Source: Skermanella mucosa (GTDB lineage Bacteria > Pseudomonadota > Alphaproteobacteria > Azospirillales > Azospirillaceae). Taken from it: a DNA stretch of 64,000 bases. This document shows, one piece after another, positions 26,692 through 34,839 of the stretch. The stretch lies in NCBI RefSeq assembly GCF_016765655.2, contig NZ_CP086106.1, positions 1,663,501 through 1,727,500 on the forward strand, read 5' to 3'. A program made the translations under genes and the position numbers. Below the pieces are notes generated by a model. It worked only from the letters and a program-made list of their open reading frames with translations. It searched no databases and was not told where the DNA came from. Positions within the stretch are counted from its first letter, which is position 1; each line of letters starts with the position of its first letter.

Positions 26692-27681
26692 TCAGGTGGA
26701 CCAGGGCCCGGCGGGAGGCGGCGGCGCTGTCGGGGCCGGCGGCGGAGGCGGCGGATCCGCCCTGAAGCCCCCTTTAGCCAGCTCGGCGATGCCGCCGATC
26801 GTGCCGATCAGGCTGGAGGCTTCCAGCGGCATGAACAGGATCTTCTGGTTCGGCGCGGCGGCGATCCGGGTCAGCGCCTCGACATAGCTCTGGGCGACGA
26901 AATAGTTCAGCGCCTGGACATTGCCGCCGCCGATCGCGTCCGAGACCGCCCGCGTGGCGGTCGCCTCCGCCTCGGCCTCGCGTTCGCGCGCCTCGGCATC
27001 GCGGAAGGCGGCCTCGCGCCGGCCCTCCGCCTGGAGGATCGCCGCCTGCTTCTCGCCCTCGGCCCGCAGGATCGCCGCGGCGCGCTGCCCTTCGGCTTCC
27101 AGGATGGAGGCGCGGCGGTCGCGTTCCGCCTTCATCTGGCGGGCCATGCTGTCGACCAGGTCGCGCGGCGGCTGGATGTCGCGGATCTCGATCCGGGTGA
27201 TCTTCAGGCCCCAGGGGGTGGTCGCCTCGTCCACCACGTGGAGAAGTTGGGTGTTGATCTTGTCCCGCTGGGACAGCAGCTCGTCCAGGTCCATCGAGCC
27301 CATGACGGTGCGGATGTTGGTCATGGTCAGGTTGAGCACGGCGGTCGGAAGGTTGTTGACCTCGTAAGACGCCTTCGCGGCGTCCAGCACCTGGAAGAAC
27401 ACCACGCCGTCGACCTTCACCATGGCGTTGTCGCGGGTGATGACCTCCTGCGACGGCACGTCCATCACGGTTTCCATCATGCTCTGCCTGGCGCCGACCC
27501 GGTCGATCACGGGGACGATCAGGTTCAGGCCCGGCGACAGGGTCCTGGTATAGCGGCCGAACCGCTCGACGGTGAACTCCTGCCCCTGGGGCACCGTCTT
27601 GACGCCCAGCACCACGGTGATGACCGCGAACGCGACGACCGCGATCACGAACAGCGAAAAGCCGTTCAGAACCAATTCCAC
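26692..27681 (-). CDS. stomatin-like SPFH/band 7 protein (QmcA type)
   Basis: A 329-residue protein with an N-terminal membrane segment (LFVIAVVAFAVITVVLGVKTV). It has an SPFH domain (~25-190: VPQGQEFTVERFGRY, GLNLIVPVIDRV, ITRDNAMVKVDGVVFFQV, TPWGLKITRIEIRDI), a coiled-coil of ERDRRASILEAEGQ type, and a Pro-rich C-terminus. It forms membrane scaffolds that recruit proteases or respiratory proteins. The GTG at 27681 is preferred because GGGGGAGAG precedes it; a TTG 33 bases upstream is possible. It is followed by the short NfeD partner. Confidence 0.9.
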   Translation of the reverse strand: MELVLNGFSLFVIAVVAFAVITVVLGVKTVPQGQEFTVERFGRYTRTLSPGLNLIVPVIDRVGARQSMMETVMDVPSQEVITRDNAMVKVDGVVFFQVLDAAKASYEVNNLPTAVLNLTMTNIRTVMGSMDLDELLSQRDKINTQLLHVVDEATTPWGLKITRIEIRDIQPPRDLVDSMARQMKAERDRRASILEAEGQRAAAILRAEGEKQAAILQAEGRREAAFRDAEAREREAEAEATATRAVSDAIGGGNVQALNYFVAQSYVEALTRIAAAPNQKILFMPLEASSLIGTIGGIAELAKGGFRADPPPPPPAPTAPPPPAGPWST

Positions 27682-27766
27682 TGCCGCTCTCCCCCTTGTC
27701 CCTCTGATCGGCAAAATGCCACAGACCAGGCCCGGGGTGTGAGCCTGTCGGCACCGGCCGGTGCGG

Positions 27767-28903
27767 CTATGTGCCCGGCTTGCCGCCGAGCAGCGCGCCC
27801 AGCGGGTGGAGAGGCTTGTGGGCGTCGCACAGGATCTTGAAGACGGCCAGGATGGGCACCGCCATCAGCGCGCCCGGGATTCCCCACAGCCATCCCCAGA
27901 ACAGGATCGTCAGGAAGACCGCGATCGGGTTCAGCGTCAGCTTGCGGCCGACGATCATCGGCGTCACGAAATTGCCCTCGATCGTGGTCAGGACCAGGAA
28001 AGCCAGCGGCGGGGCGAGGATCTGGAGCGGGCCGTCGAAGGTCAGGGCGGAGACGACGCCGATGATGACGAGGCTGACCGCAGCCCCCAGGTACGGGATG
28101 AAGTTGAGCAGTGCCGCCATGACGCCCCACAGGCCGGGATTGGGCATTCCCAGCGCCGTCATGATGCCGGCTGTCGCCATCCCCAGCGCGGCATTGATCA
28201 GCGTGACGGTCGCCAGATAGGCCGCGATGTTCTTCTGGACCGTCCCCGCGATGGTCGCGTACTGGATGCGGTTCTCCAGGTTGGTCATGGAGCCCATGAC
28301 CTGTTCGAGCATGCTGCGCCCGCCCGCCAGGAAAAAGAACAGCAGCACCAGCACGATGAAGGCCTGGGCCAGCACCACCTGGGTCTGGGTCAGCACCTGC
28401 TCGGCCAGGGTCGGCCCCCGGACGATCACGGCCTGCGCCTCGTCGTCGGCCGCGGCTGCCATCTGCTCGATCTGGTGGGAGGCCCGGCGGGCGCTTTCGA
28501 TCGAGTCGCGCAGGTCGCCCAGCTTGAACTCCATCTCGCGCATGACGACCGGCGCCCGCTCGATCCAGGACGTCGCGGGCTCCGTCAGGCTGAAGGCGGC
28601 GCCGATCAGCCCGGCGAGCAGCAGGGCCACCAGGACGATGGCGCTCACCATCTCGGGGATGCGCAGGCGGCGTAGCGCCTTGACCAGCGGGCGCAGCAGC
28701 AGGCTGAGCAGCAGCGCCAGGAAGATCGGCAGCAGGAGGTCGCGCGCCAGGTACAGCGTATAGAGGACCGCGAGGCTGAACAGGCCGATCAGCGCCACCC
28801 GTTCGGCGGTGCTCCGGCTTCCCGAGCCCTGGGAATGGTTCGGCGTCGGTCCGGTGGCCCGGGGGCGGCCTTCCAGATGGGGGGCGGCGATGTTGCTGGT
28901 CAT
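27767..28903 (-). CDS. AI-2E/PerM family membrane protein
   Basis: A 378-residue protein with about eight membrane segments, including LIGLFSLAVLYTLYLARDLLLPIFLALLLSL near the N-terminus and the family C-terminal block NPIAVFLTILFWGWLWGIPGALMAVPILA. A soluble helical region (~115-175) lies between the segments, as in PerM. The family includes TqsA, an AI-2 exporter, and Na+/H+ antiporter-like proteins; many members have no known substrate. It is likely independent of the stomatin unit, from which it is 85 bases away. Confidence 0.87.
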   Translation of the reverse strand: MTSNIAAPHLEGRPRATGPTPNHSQGSGSRSTAERVALIGLFSLAVLYTLYLARDLLLPIFLALLLSLLLRPLVKALRRLRIPEMVSAIVLVALLLAGLIGAAFSLTEPATSWIERAPVVMREMEFKLGDLRDSIESARRASHQIEQMAAAADDEAQAVIVRGPTLAEQVLTQTQVVLAQAFIVLVLLFFFLAGGRSMLEQVMGSMTNLENRIQYATIAGTVQKNIAAYLATVTLINAALGMATAGIMTALGMPNPGLWGVMAALLNFIPYLGAAVSLVIIGVVSALTFDGPLQILAPPLAFLVLTTIEGNFVTPMIVGRKLTLNPIAVFLTILFWGWLWGIPGALMAVPILAVFKILCDAHKPLHPLGALLGGKPGT

Positions 28904-28940
28904 GCAGCGAACAACGCTTGGGGCCCCCAGTTGGTTCGCG

Positions 28941-30071
28941 CTACCCGCCCGAGGGGGGCGGGGGAGGCTCCCCGGTTCCCTTCGGAAGCCCGCGGTCCAC
29001 CATATGGCGGTAAATGCGGAAGACCAGCGGCACCAGCGACACGATCAGGACGATGCGCACGATATGGTGGGTCGAGACGAAGGCGGCATCGACGCCGAGC
29101 GCCAGGGCCACCAGGCTCATTTCGGCCAATCCGCCCGGCGCGAAGGCCAGCACCAGCGCCGGCAGCGGTATTCCCGTCAGCCAGTGCAACACTACGGAGA
29201 ACACCATCGTGACGGCCAGCAGCATCAGCGTCAGGCCGGAGGCGATCGCCAGCGTATGGGCGATCCGGCTGAGCCTGACGCCGGAGAACCGGCTGCCCAG
29301 CGCGGCGCCGACGACGATCTGCGCCGCGGCGACCAGGACGCCCGGCGGTTTGCCTGTGGTCAGGCCGGCCAGATGGATGGCGGCGCTCAGCAGCATCGGG
29401 CCGACCAGCATGTAGGCCGGCAGGCGCAGCCATTTGCCCAGGAGCGCGCCGACGGCGCAGGACGCCAGCAGCGCGAGATCGACCGGCGGGACCTCCGTCA
29501 GCCCCGGCCCGAGCGGTCCCCGGGCGGCGGGGCTGTATCCCTCGAAGAACTGGAACCACACCGGGACGACCATGACGACCAGCATGACCCGCGCGCTGTG
29601 GGCGACCGAGATGGTGCGGTCGTCCCCGCCCATCGCCCCGCCGACGATCACCATCTCGTTCAACCCGCCCGGCGTCGCGGTGAAGAACGAGGTGATCGGG
29701 TCGTAGCGGGCGACCCGCCGCAGGAACAGGATGCCCAGCGCCCCGCCGGTCAGGATGTAGAGCGCAAGGCCGGTCAAACTGAGCGCCCAGTCGCCCAGAC
29801 GGCCCAGGATGTCGGGGTTGAAGGCGCTGCCCAGCATGATGCCCAGGATCATGATCATGGCGGAGCGCAGGCCGCCGGGCACATGGACCGGCAGGCCGCT
29901 CATGGCGGCCGCCGTGCAGAACACCATGGAGCCGATCATCCAGGCGAGCGGCAGGTGGAAGAAGGCGAACAAAGCGCCGCCCGCCGTCCCCAGCGCGAGG
30001 GTCAGCGCGAGTTGGCCGGGCTTGAGGCCGCGGATCGAGTTCCGCCACCGGTCGGCAGGAGAATGCGTCAT
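28941..30071 (-). CDS. AbrB family membrane protein
   Basis: A 376-residue polytopic protein made of two AbrB-type membrane repeats. The matching features GLRSAMIMILGIMLGSAF and AAAQIVVGAALGSRF, and TATPGGLNEMVIVGGAMGGD and AFAPGGLAEMSLVALALGVD, show the internal duplication clearly. Such proteins were once called ammonia monooxygenases and are now treated as possible transporters or regulators of unknown substrate. The C-terminus is Pro/Gly-rich. It starts 7 bases after the deacylase-like gene, so the two are probably one operon. Confidence 0.85.
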   Translation of the reverse strand: MTHSPADRWRNSIRGLKPGQLALTLALGTAGGALFAFFHLPLAWMIGSMVFCTAAAMSGLPVHVPGGLRSAMIMILGIMLGSAFNPDILGRLGDWALSLTGLALYILTGGALGILFLRRVARYDPITSFFTATPGGLNEMVIVGGAMGGDDRTISVAHSARVMLVVMVVPVWFQFFEGYSPAARGPLGPGLTEVPPVDLALLASCAVGALLGKWLRLPAYMLVGPMLLSAAIHLAGLTTGKPPGVLVAAAQIVVGAALGSRFSGVRLSRIAHTLAIASGLTLMLLAVTMVFSVVLHWLTGIPLPALVLAFAPGGLAEMSLVALALGVDAAFVSTHHIVRIVLIVSLVPLVFRIYRHMVDRGLPKGTGEPPPPPSGG

Positions 30072-30078
30072 CGGCCGG

Positions 30079-31032
30079 TCAGGAGACGATGCGGCCGAGC
30101 CGGACCGCCGTCTGTCCCCGGCGCAGCCGCCGGGACGGCATGATCAGGACGCAGTCGTCGTAGGGCGTGCGGATCTCCCTGTCGTCGTCATGCGCGATCA
30201 GGGTTCCGGCGCGTTCGATGACCTCCATCCCGACATAGTCCGCCTCGTACAGGAAGTCGCTCCCGGCCATGGTGACCGCTTCGGTGATCTCGATCACCTT
30301 CTGGGGCGGCGGCGGTGTCGGCGGAAGATGGGGGGCCGCGAACTCCGGCGTGACGGTCCCGGTCGCGAGCAGGAAACGGAGAGTCACCTCGATCGCCACC
30401 TTGGCCGACGACGCCGCCCAGTGCTGCCCGCATTCGGCCAGCAGCGCGGTCTTCCGGCCGGCGGGATCGACGAAGGGCGCGTAGTCGAGGAGACGCCGTC
30501 CGGCGGCATGCCCTGAATCCCTCACCACCCACTCCGGGACGCCGACCGCCTCGGCCAAGTCGCGCCCGCGGTCCGTGGCGCCGCACAGCACCAGGGGCGC
30601 GGTCGCGTTCTGCATGGAATGCAGGTCCAGCAACAGATCGACCGTGTCGTAGAGGGGACGCAAGGTCCGGGCACGCTCCAGTTCGACGGAACGGCGCGGC
30701 CCCTCCAGGACGTCCTCCGACCATACCCGGTTGAAATCCTCGTCGACGAAACGCGAATTGCCCGGCCGCTTCGGATCGAAGCACTGGTATGCCGTCGTGT
30801 TGGCGAAGCAGAGGGTCAGGGCTCCCCGGATCGGGCGTACGCCCTGGCGGAACAGGAAGTCCAGCGCGACCGGGCCGCAGAGTTCGTTGCCGTGGGTCAG
30901 CGCGTTCAACAGTACGTGCGGACCGCTCCTGCCGCTGTCCAGCGTCGTCACGAAATCGATGCCGGTATTGCCGGCCCGATAAGGCGTGATGTCCGGCGGC
31001 GTCAATTCGATCCGGTAGGCGGTCTGGGTCAA
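30079..31032 (-). CDS. succinylglutamate desuccinylase/aspartoacylase family hydrolase
   Basis: A 317-residue zinc hydrolase of the AstE/AspA type. The ligand motif THGNELCGP (~46-54) carries the first His and Glu. LLLDLHSMQ (~134-142) carries the second His. The catalytic Glu lies in LLAECGQHW. The C-terminal beta domain ends with an RRLRRGQTAVRLG block. It probably deacylates an N-acyl amino acid; the substrate cannot be fixed from sequence. TTG at 31032 with GAGGGA upstream gives MTQTAYRIELTPPDITPY. It is divergent from an N-formylglutamate amidohydrolase-like gene and followed after 7 bases by the AbrB membrane gene, suggesting an N-acyl amino acid uptake and breakdown unit (inference). 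Confidence 0.85.
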   Translation of the reverse strand: MTQTAYRIELTPPDITPYRAGNTGIDFVTTLDSGRSGPHVLLNALTHGNELCGPVALDFLFRQGVRPIRGALTLCFANTTAYQCFDPKRPGNSRFVDEDFNRVWSEDVLEGPRRSVELERARTLRPLYDTVDLLLDLHSMQNATAPLVLCGATDRGRDLAEAVGVPEWVVRDSGHAAGRRLLDYAPFVDPAGRKTALLAECGQHWAASSAKVAIEVTLRFLLATGTVTPEFAAPHLPPTPPPPQKVIEITEAVTMAGSDFLYEADYVGMEVIERAGTLIAHDDDREIRTPYDDCVLIMPSRRLRRGQTAVRLGRIVS

Positions 31033-31136
31033 CGTACTGGTTCCCTCGGGGCCATGGGCGGCGGAGTGCGGCGTAACGCTGCTGTCCCATTTCGGCCGGC
31101 CGGTCCACTATAGGATGCGCCGGGACTATGGACAAA

Positions 31137-31146
31137 CCTGTACAGG
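31137..31146. promoter_or_regulatory. 10-bp palindrome in the deacylase intergenic region
   Basis: CCTGTACAGG is a perfect palindrome roughly midway between the divergent hydrolase genes and could be an operator for shared control. No local regulator was found. Confidence 0.3.
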
Positions 31147-31310
31147 AGCAAGCCCGTACGAAACAGGCATGCGGCGGAAACGCTCCAGCCTCCGGTATGG
31201 ACCTAAACCTCGAATGTTTCCATCGACGGTACGCACGGCACGGGGTATATCGTCGGTGTAACAATTTCGAAACTCCAATCCGGAGCGGCTTCGTGCCGGG
31301 CGGAGGCCTG

Positions 31311-32168
31311 ATGAGCTTTGTGATCGAAGATGTGCTGGTGCGTGACGATCCGGTCGGGAAGGTGGTCCCGCTCGTTCTCGACTCGCCCCACAGCGGCTCC
31401 GTCTATCCCCGGGATTTCAATTTCGTCTGTCCGCTGCCGGCCCTCCGGCAGGCGGAGGACACCTATGTGGACGAGCTGGTCTCGGCCGCGCCGGAGGCAG
31501 GGGCCACCCTGATCGCCGCGCTCTTCCCGCGCAGCTACATCGACGTCAACCGGGCCATCGACGACATCGAGCCGGAACTGCTCGACGGGCGTTGGCCGGA
31601 ACCGCTCCACCCCAGCGACAAGAGCAACGCCGGCATGGGGCTGATCCGGCGCCTGTGCAAGCCCGGCATTCCCATGTATGACGGCCGACTCCCGGTCCCC
31701 CACGTCGCGGAACGGATCGACCGCTACTACCGCCCTTACCATGAGCAGGTCGCCGGCGCGATCGACCGGGCCTATGCCCGTTTCGGCACGGTCTATCACC
31801 TGAACTGCCACTCGATGCCGACCTTCGGCCGCGATCCGGCAAAGCGGGCCGATTTCGTCCTGGGGGACCGGGACGGCACCACCTGCGAACCGGATTTCAC
31901 CCGCTACGTCGCCGCGTTCCTGACCAGCCTGGGTTACAGGGTCAGGATCAACGATCCCTACAAGGGGGTCGAACTGGTCCGGCGCTATTCCGATCCGAAG
32001 CGCGGCCTGCACAGCCTGCAGTTCGAAATCCACCGCGGCCTCTACATGAACGAGGAGACGCTGGAGAAGAACGAGGGCTTCGGCCGCCTGCAATCCCATC
32101 TGACCATGCTGATCCGGCATCTCGCAGCCTATGCCGGCGACGCGGTCAAGCTGGATGCCGCCGAGTAG
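31311..32168 (+). CDS. N-formylglutamate amidohydrolase family protein
   Basis: A 285-residue hydrolase. Family motifs are VLDSPHSGSVYP near the N-terminus, DTYVDELV, FPRSYIDVNR (~73-82), YHLNCHSMP (zinc His) and LQFEIHRGLYMNE (~245-257). In HutG-type enzymes this fold removes formate from N-formyl-L-glutamate, the last step of one histidine degradation route; no other hut genes are present here. GGAGG precedes the ATG at 31311. The divergent arrangement with an aspartoacylase-type hydrolase suggests the two act on related N-acyl amino acids, so the true substrate may not be formylglutamate. Confidence 0.85.
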   Translation: MSFVIEDVLVRDDPVGKVVPLVLDSPHSGSVYPRDFNFVCPLPALRQAEDTYVDELVSAAPEAGATLIAALFPRSYIDVNRAIDDIEPELLDGRWPEPLHPSDKSNAGMGLIRRLCKPGIPMYDGRLPVPHVAERIDRYYRPYHEQVAGAIDRAYARFGTVYHLNCHSMPTFGRDPAKRADFVLGDRDGTTCEPDFTRYVAAFLTSLGYRVRINDPYKGVELVRRYSDPKRGLHSLQFEIHRGLYMNEETLEKNEGFGRLQSHLTMLIRHLAAYAGDAVKLDAAE

Positions 32169-32271
32169 GGCGTTTTTCTCGACCAATGCACCGTTGCGCG
32201 GCGACTGGCGGGCGGGTTAGACGGGGATCGTTTCGAGACGGCTCCGGATACCAGACCATGACTCCGCACCC

Positions 32272-32598
32272 ATGATCCTGCCTCGCCGGCCCGGCCTTGC
32301 GGCCGTCCTGTCCTTGCTGACGGCACTTGCGCCGTCGGCGGCCGCGGCGCAGTTCTCGTCCGAAGACGAGGCGCCGCTTCCCACGGTTGAACTCGCCCGC
32401 GAGGGACCCTTCGAGGTGGTCTGCGTTGATAGCCGCAACCAGGAGATCACCAGCTTCGGGCCGCTGTTCCGGGTCCTGAGGGACAACGGGCGCGAGGTGC
32501 GCTGGCAGTACGAGATGGAGGACGGATTGACCTTCATCGGCCGCTTCGACGATCTGCTGACCTGCCGGTACGAGGACAAGAGGCGCCGGAAGCGCTGA
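32272..32598 (+). CDS. small secreted protein, unknown function
   Basis: A 108-residue protein with a signal peptide (LAAVLSLLTALAPSAAAAQ). The mature part is beta-rich: PFEVVCVDSRNQEITSFGPLFRVLRDNGREVRWQYEMEDGLTFIGRFDDLLTCRYED, with two Cys (~52 and ~98) that could form a disulfide, and ends in a basic tail. I do not recognise a family. It ends 21 bases from the stop of the convergent NAD kinase gene, with the near-palindrome CTTCCGGCCGGCCGAAG between them as a possible weak terminator. Confidence 0.65.
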   Translation: MILPRRPGLAAVLSLLTALAPSAAAAQFSSEDEAPLPTVELAREGPFEVVCVDSRNQEITSFGPLFRVLRDNGREVRWQYEMEDGLTFIGRFDDLLTCRYEDKRRRKR

Positions 32599-32619
32599 TG
32601 CTTCCGGCCGGCCGAAGGG

Positions 32620-33393
32620 TCAGGGAGCGAACTGCTCCTTCAGGATGCGCTCTTCCAGATTGTGTTCCGGGTCGAACAGCAGGGTCAGGGAGACGTCGCG
32701 GTCCTCGTGGACCTCGACGCGGACGACCTCGCGCACCTCGGTGAAGTCGCCGACCGCGCTGACCGGGCGCTTGGAGCATTCCAGCACGTCGAACACGATG
32801 CGCGCCGACTGGGGCAGCAGCGCGCCGCGCCAGCGGCGCGGGCGGAAGGCGCTGATCGGCGTCAGGGCCAGGATGCTCGATCCCAGGGGCAGGATCGGGC
32901 CGTGGGCGGACAGGTTGTACGCGGTGCTTCCGGCCGGCGTGGCGACGAGGCAGCCGTCGCAGATCAGTTCCGGCAGGCGGACGACGCCGTCCACGGTGAT
33001 CCGGAGCTTCGCCGCCTGCCGCGTTTCGCGCAGCAAGGCCACCTCGTTGATGGCGAGGCCCTCGGTCCGTTCGCCATTCTCCCGGATCGCGACCATGCGC
33101 AAGGGATGGAGCGTCACCTTCTGCGCGCGGCCGACCCGGTCCACCAGGTTCTCCTCGCTGAACTCGTTCAGCAGGAACCCGACCGAGCCGCGGTTCATGC
33201 CGTAGACCGGAATCGGCCGCTTCAGCGTCCGGTGCAGCGTCTCCAGCAGGAAGCCGTCGCCGCCGAGCGCCACGACCGTGTCCGCATGGTCGAGCGGCGT
33301 GTTCCCGTAGCGATGCGCCAGCCGCACCTGTGCGTTGCGCGCCTCGTTCGTGTCGGCGGCGACGAACGCGATCGTCGGATGTCCCTCGGGCAT
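32620..33393 (-). CDS. nadK: NAD kinase
   Basis: A 257-residue enzyme that phosphorylates NAD to NADP. The GGDG motif lies in [15 protein letters not shown] (~38-52), the NE motif in AINEVALLR, and the substrate block in [23 protein letters not shown]. Length and N-terminus ([22 protein letters not shown]) match alphaproteobacterial NadK, so ATG 33393 is chosen. An in-frame TTG at 33456 overlaps the moaA stop codon (TTGA) and would add 21 non-conserved residues, but could mark translational coupling. It is downstream of moaA on the same strand and probably in one transcript. Confidence 0.92.
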   Translation of the reverse strand: MPEGHPTIAFVAADTNEARNAQVRLAHRYGNTPLDHADTVVALGGDGFLLETLHRTLKRPIPVYGMNRGSVGFLLNEFSEENLVDRVGRAQKVTLHPLRMVAIRENGERTEGLAINEVALLRETRQAAKLRITVDGVVRLPELICDGCLVATPAGSTAYNLSAHGPILPLGSSILALTPISAFRPRRWRGALLPQSARIVFDVLECSKRPVSAVGDFTEVREVVRVEVHEDRDVSLTLLFDPEHNLEERILKEQFAP

Positions 33394-33452
33394 GTCTCTG
33401 GGGTGCTCTTCCGTCGTCTCAGGATGGACAGGCCAGAGGCCCGGTGCCGGGG

Positions 33453-34500
33453 TCAACCGCCCGTCACGCTCATGTGTCGCGGCACGGGCGCCGCCTTGCT
33501 GCGGCGGTCGATGACGAAGTCGTGTCCCTTCGGCTTCCGCGAGATCGCCTCGCGGATGCGCTCCACCAGCAGCGCGTCGTCGTCACTCATGCGGACGGGC
33601 GCGCGCAGGTCGGCGGCATCCTCCTGGCCCAGGCACATGTAAAGGGTGCCGGTGCAGGTCAGGCGGACCCGGTTGCAGCTTTCGCAGAAATTATGGGTCA
33701 GCGGCGTGATGAAGCCGATGCGGCGCCCGGTCTCTCGCACCTCCACGTAGCGGGCGGGGCCGCCGGTGGTGTAGTCGATCTCGTTCAGGGTCCAGCGCTC
33801 GGCGATCCTGGAGCGGACCATCGAGAGCGGCAGGTACTGGTCCAGCCGGGCCTCGCCGCCGATGTCGCCCATCGGCATCACCTCGATGAAGGTCAGGTCG
33901 AAGCCTTCGTCGCCGCACCAAGCCACCAGCCGGTGGAACTCGTCGTCGTTGACACCCTTCAGGGCGACGCAGTTGATCTTGACGGCAAGCCCCGCCTCGC
34001 GGGCGGCCTTGAGGCCGGCCAGCACCTTGTCGAGCTTGCCCCAGCGGGTGATCGCCTCGAACTTGTGGGGATCGAGGGTGTCGATGCTGACATTGATCCG
34101 GCGGACGCCGGCCTCGTACAGCTCGGTCGCGTAGCGCTCCAGCTGGCTGCCGTTGGTAGTCAGCGTCAGCTCCTTCAGCGCGCCGGTGCCGAGATGCCGG
34201 CCGAGCGACCGGATCAGGTTCATGATGCCCTTGCGCACCAGCGGCTCGCCGCCGGTCAGGCGGAGCTTGGAGACGCCCAGCCCCACGAAGGCGCTGCAGA
34301 TCCTGTCCAGCTCCTCCAGGGTAAGGACCTCCGCCTTCGGCAGGAAGGTCATGTCCTCCGCCATGCAGTAGACGCACCGGAAATCGCAGCGATCCGTGAC
34401 CGAGACACGAAGATAGCTGACGGAACGGCCGAACGGGTCGATGATCGGAGACGGCAGGGGGGAGTCGTTGGCCGCTGACGGAAACAGTGTGCTGCTCATG
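33453..34500 (-). CDS. moaA: GTP 3',8-cyclase MoaA (molybdenum cofactor synthesis)
   Basis: A 348-residue radical SAM enzyme for the first step of molybdenum cofactor synthesis. The N-terminal Fe-S motif CDFRCVYC has the CxxxCxxC pattern, and the glycine motif is [11 protein letters not shown]. The second cluster motif near the C-terminus is [18 protein letters not shown], binding the [4Fe-4S] that contacts GTP. The protein ends in the conserved GG dipeptide. AAAAAGGA precedes ATG 34500; an upstream frame extension is not needed. mobB, another cofactor gene, lies 13 kb away at 47465. Confidence 0.95.
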
Positions 34501-34839
34501 GTATCCTTTTTCCTCTCCCCTGCGCCGCGGCTCATCTTGCGTGGATGGCAGCCGTCATTGGAAGATCATACTAGCAGGTTAGATCATGGATGCCTGCAAT
34601 TTCACCCTTGGCGGTCCCGCGGTGCTGGCGCATGACCTATGCATGTGGCAAAGCGCTCTATACGGCCAGATGTAGCGATCCCGGGCGGCTCCGTAAACCG
34701 GGACCCGCCGGTCCAAGGCCGATTTCCGGAAGTTTATCCCTTCCGGCCGTCGCGGAAAGGGAGCGGCCAAGCGGGACCGGCCGTTAAGCCGGCCAGAGAG
34801 GACCGGCCGGAGAGCCGGCCAGACAGAAGGACAAAACGG
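34501..34839. other. moaA/AsmA divergent intergenic region
   Basis: About 340 bases with no convincing gene. The right third carries short imperfect repeats of AGCCGGCCAGA (around 34786-34825) just before the AsmA ribosome site. Near 34575-34603 GCAGG and CCTGC face each other around a GATC-containing centre upstream of moaA. No molybdenum cofactor riboswitch fold could be recognised by eye. Confidence 0.5.

Noticed and set aside
34501..34640. Molybdenum cofactor riboswitch upstream of moaA
   Set aside because: The expected multi-stem fold and conserved loop bases were not recognisable; only a short GCAGG/CCTGC pair is present.
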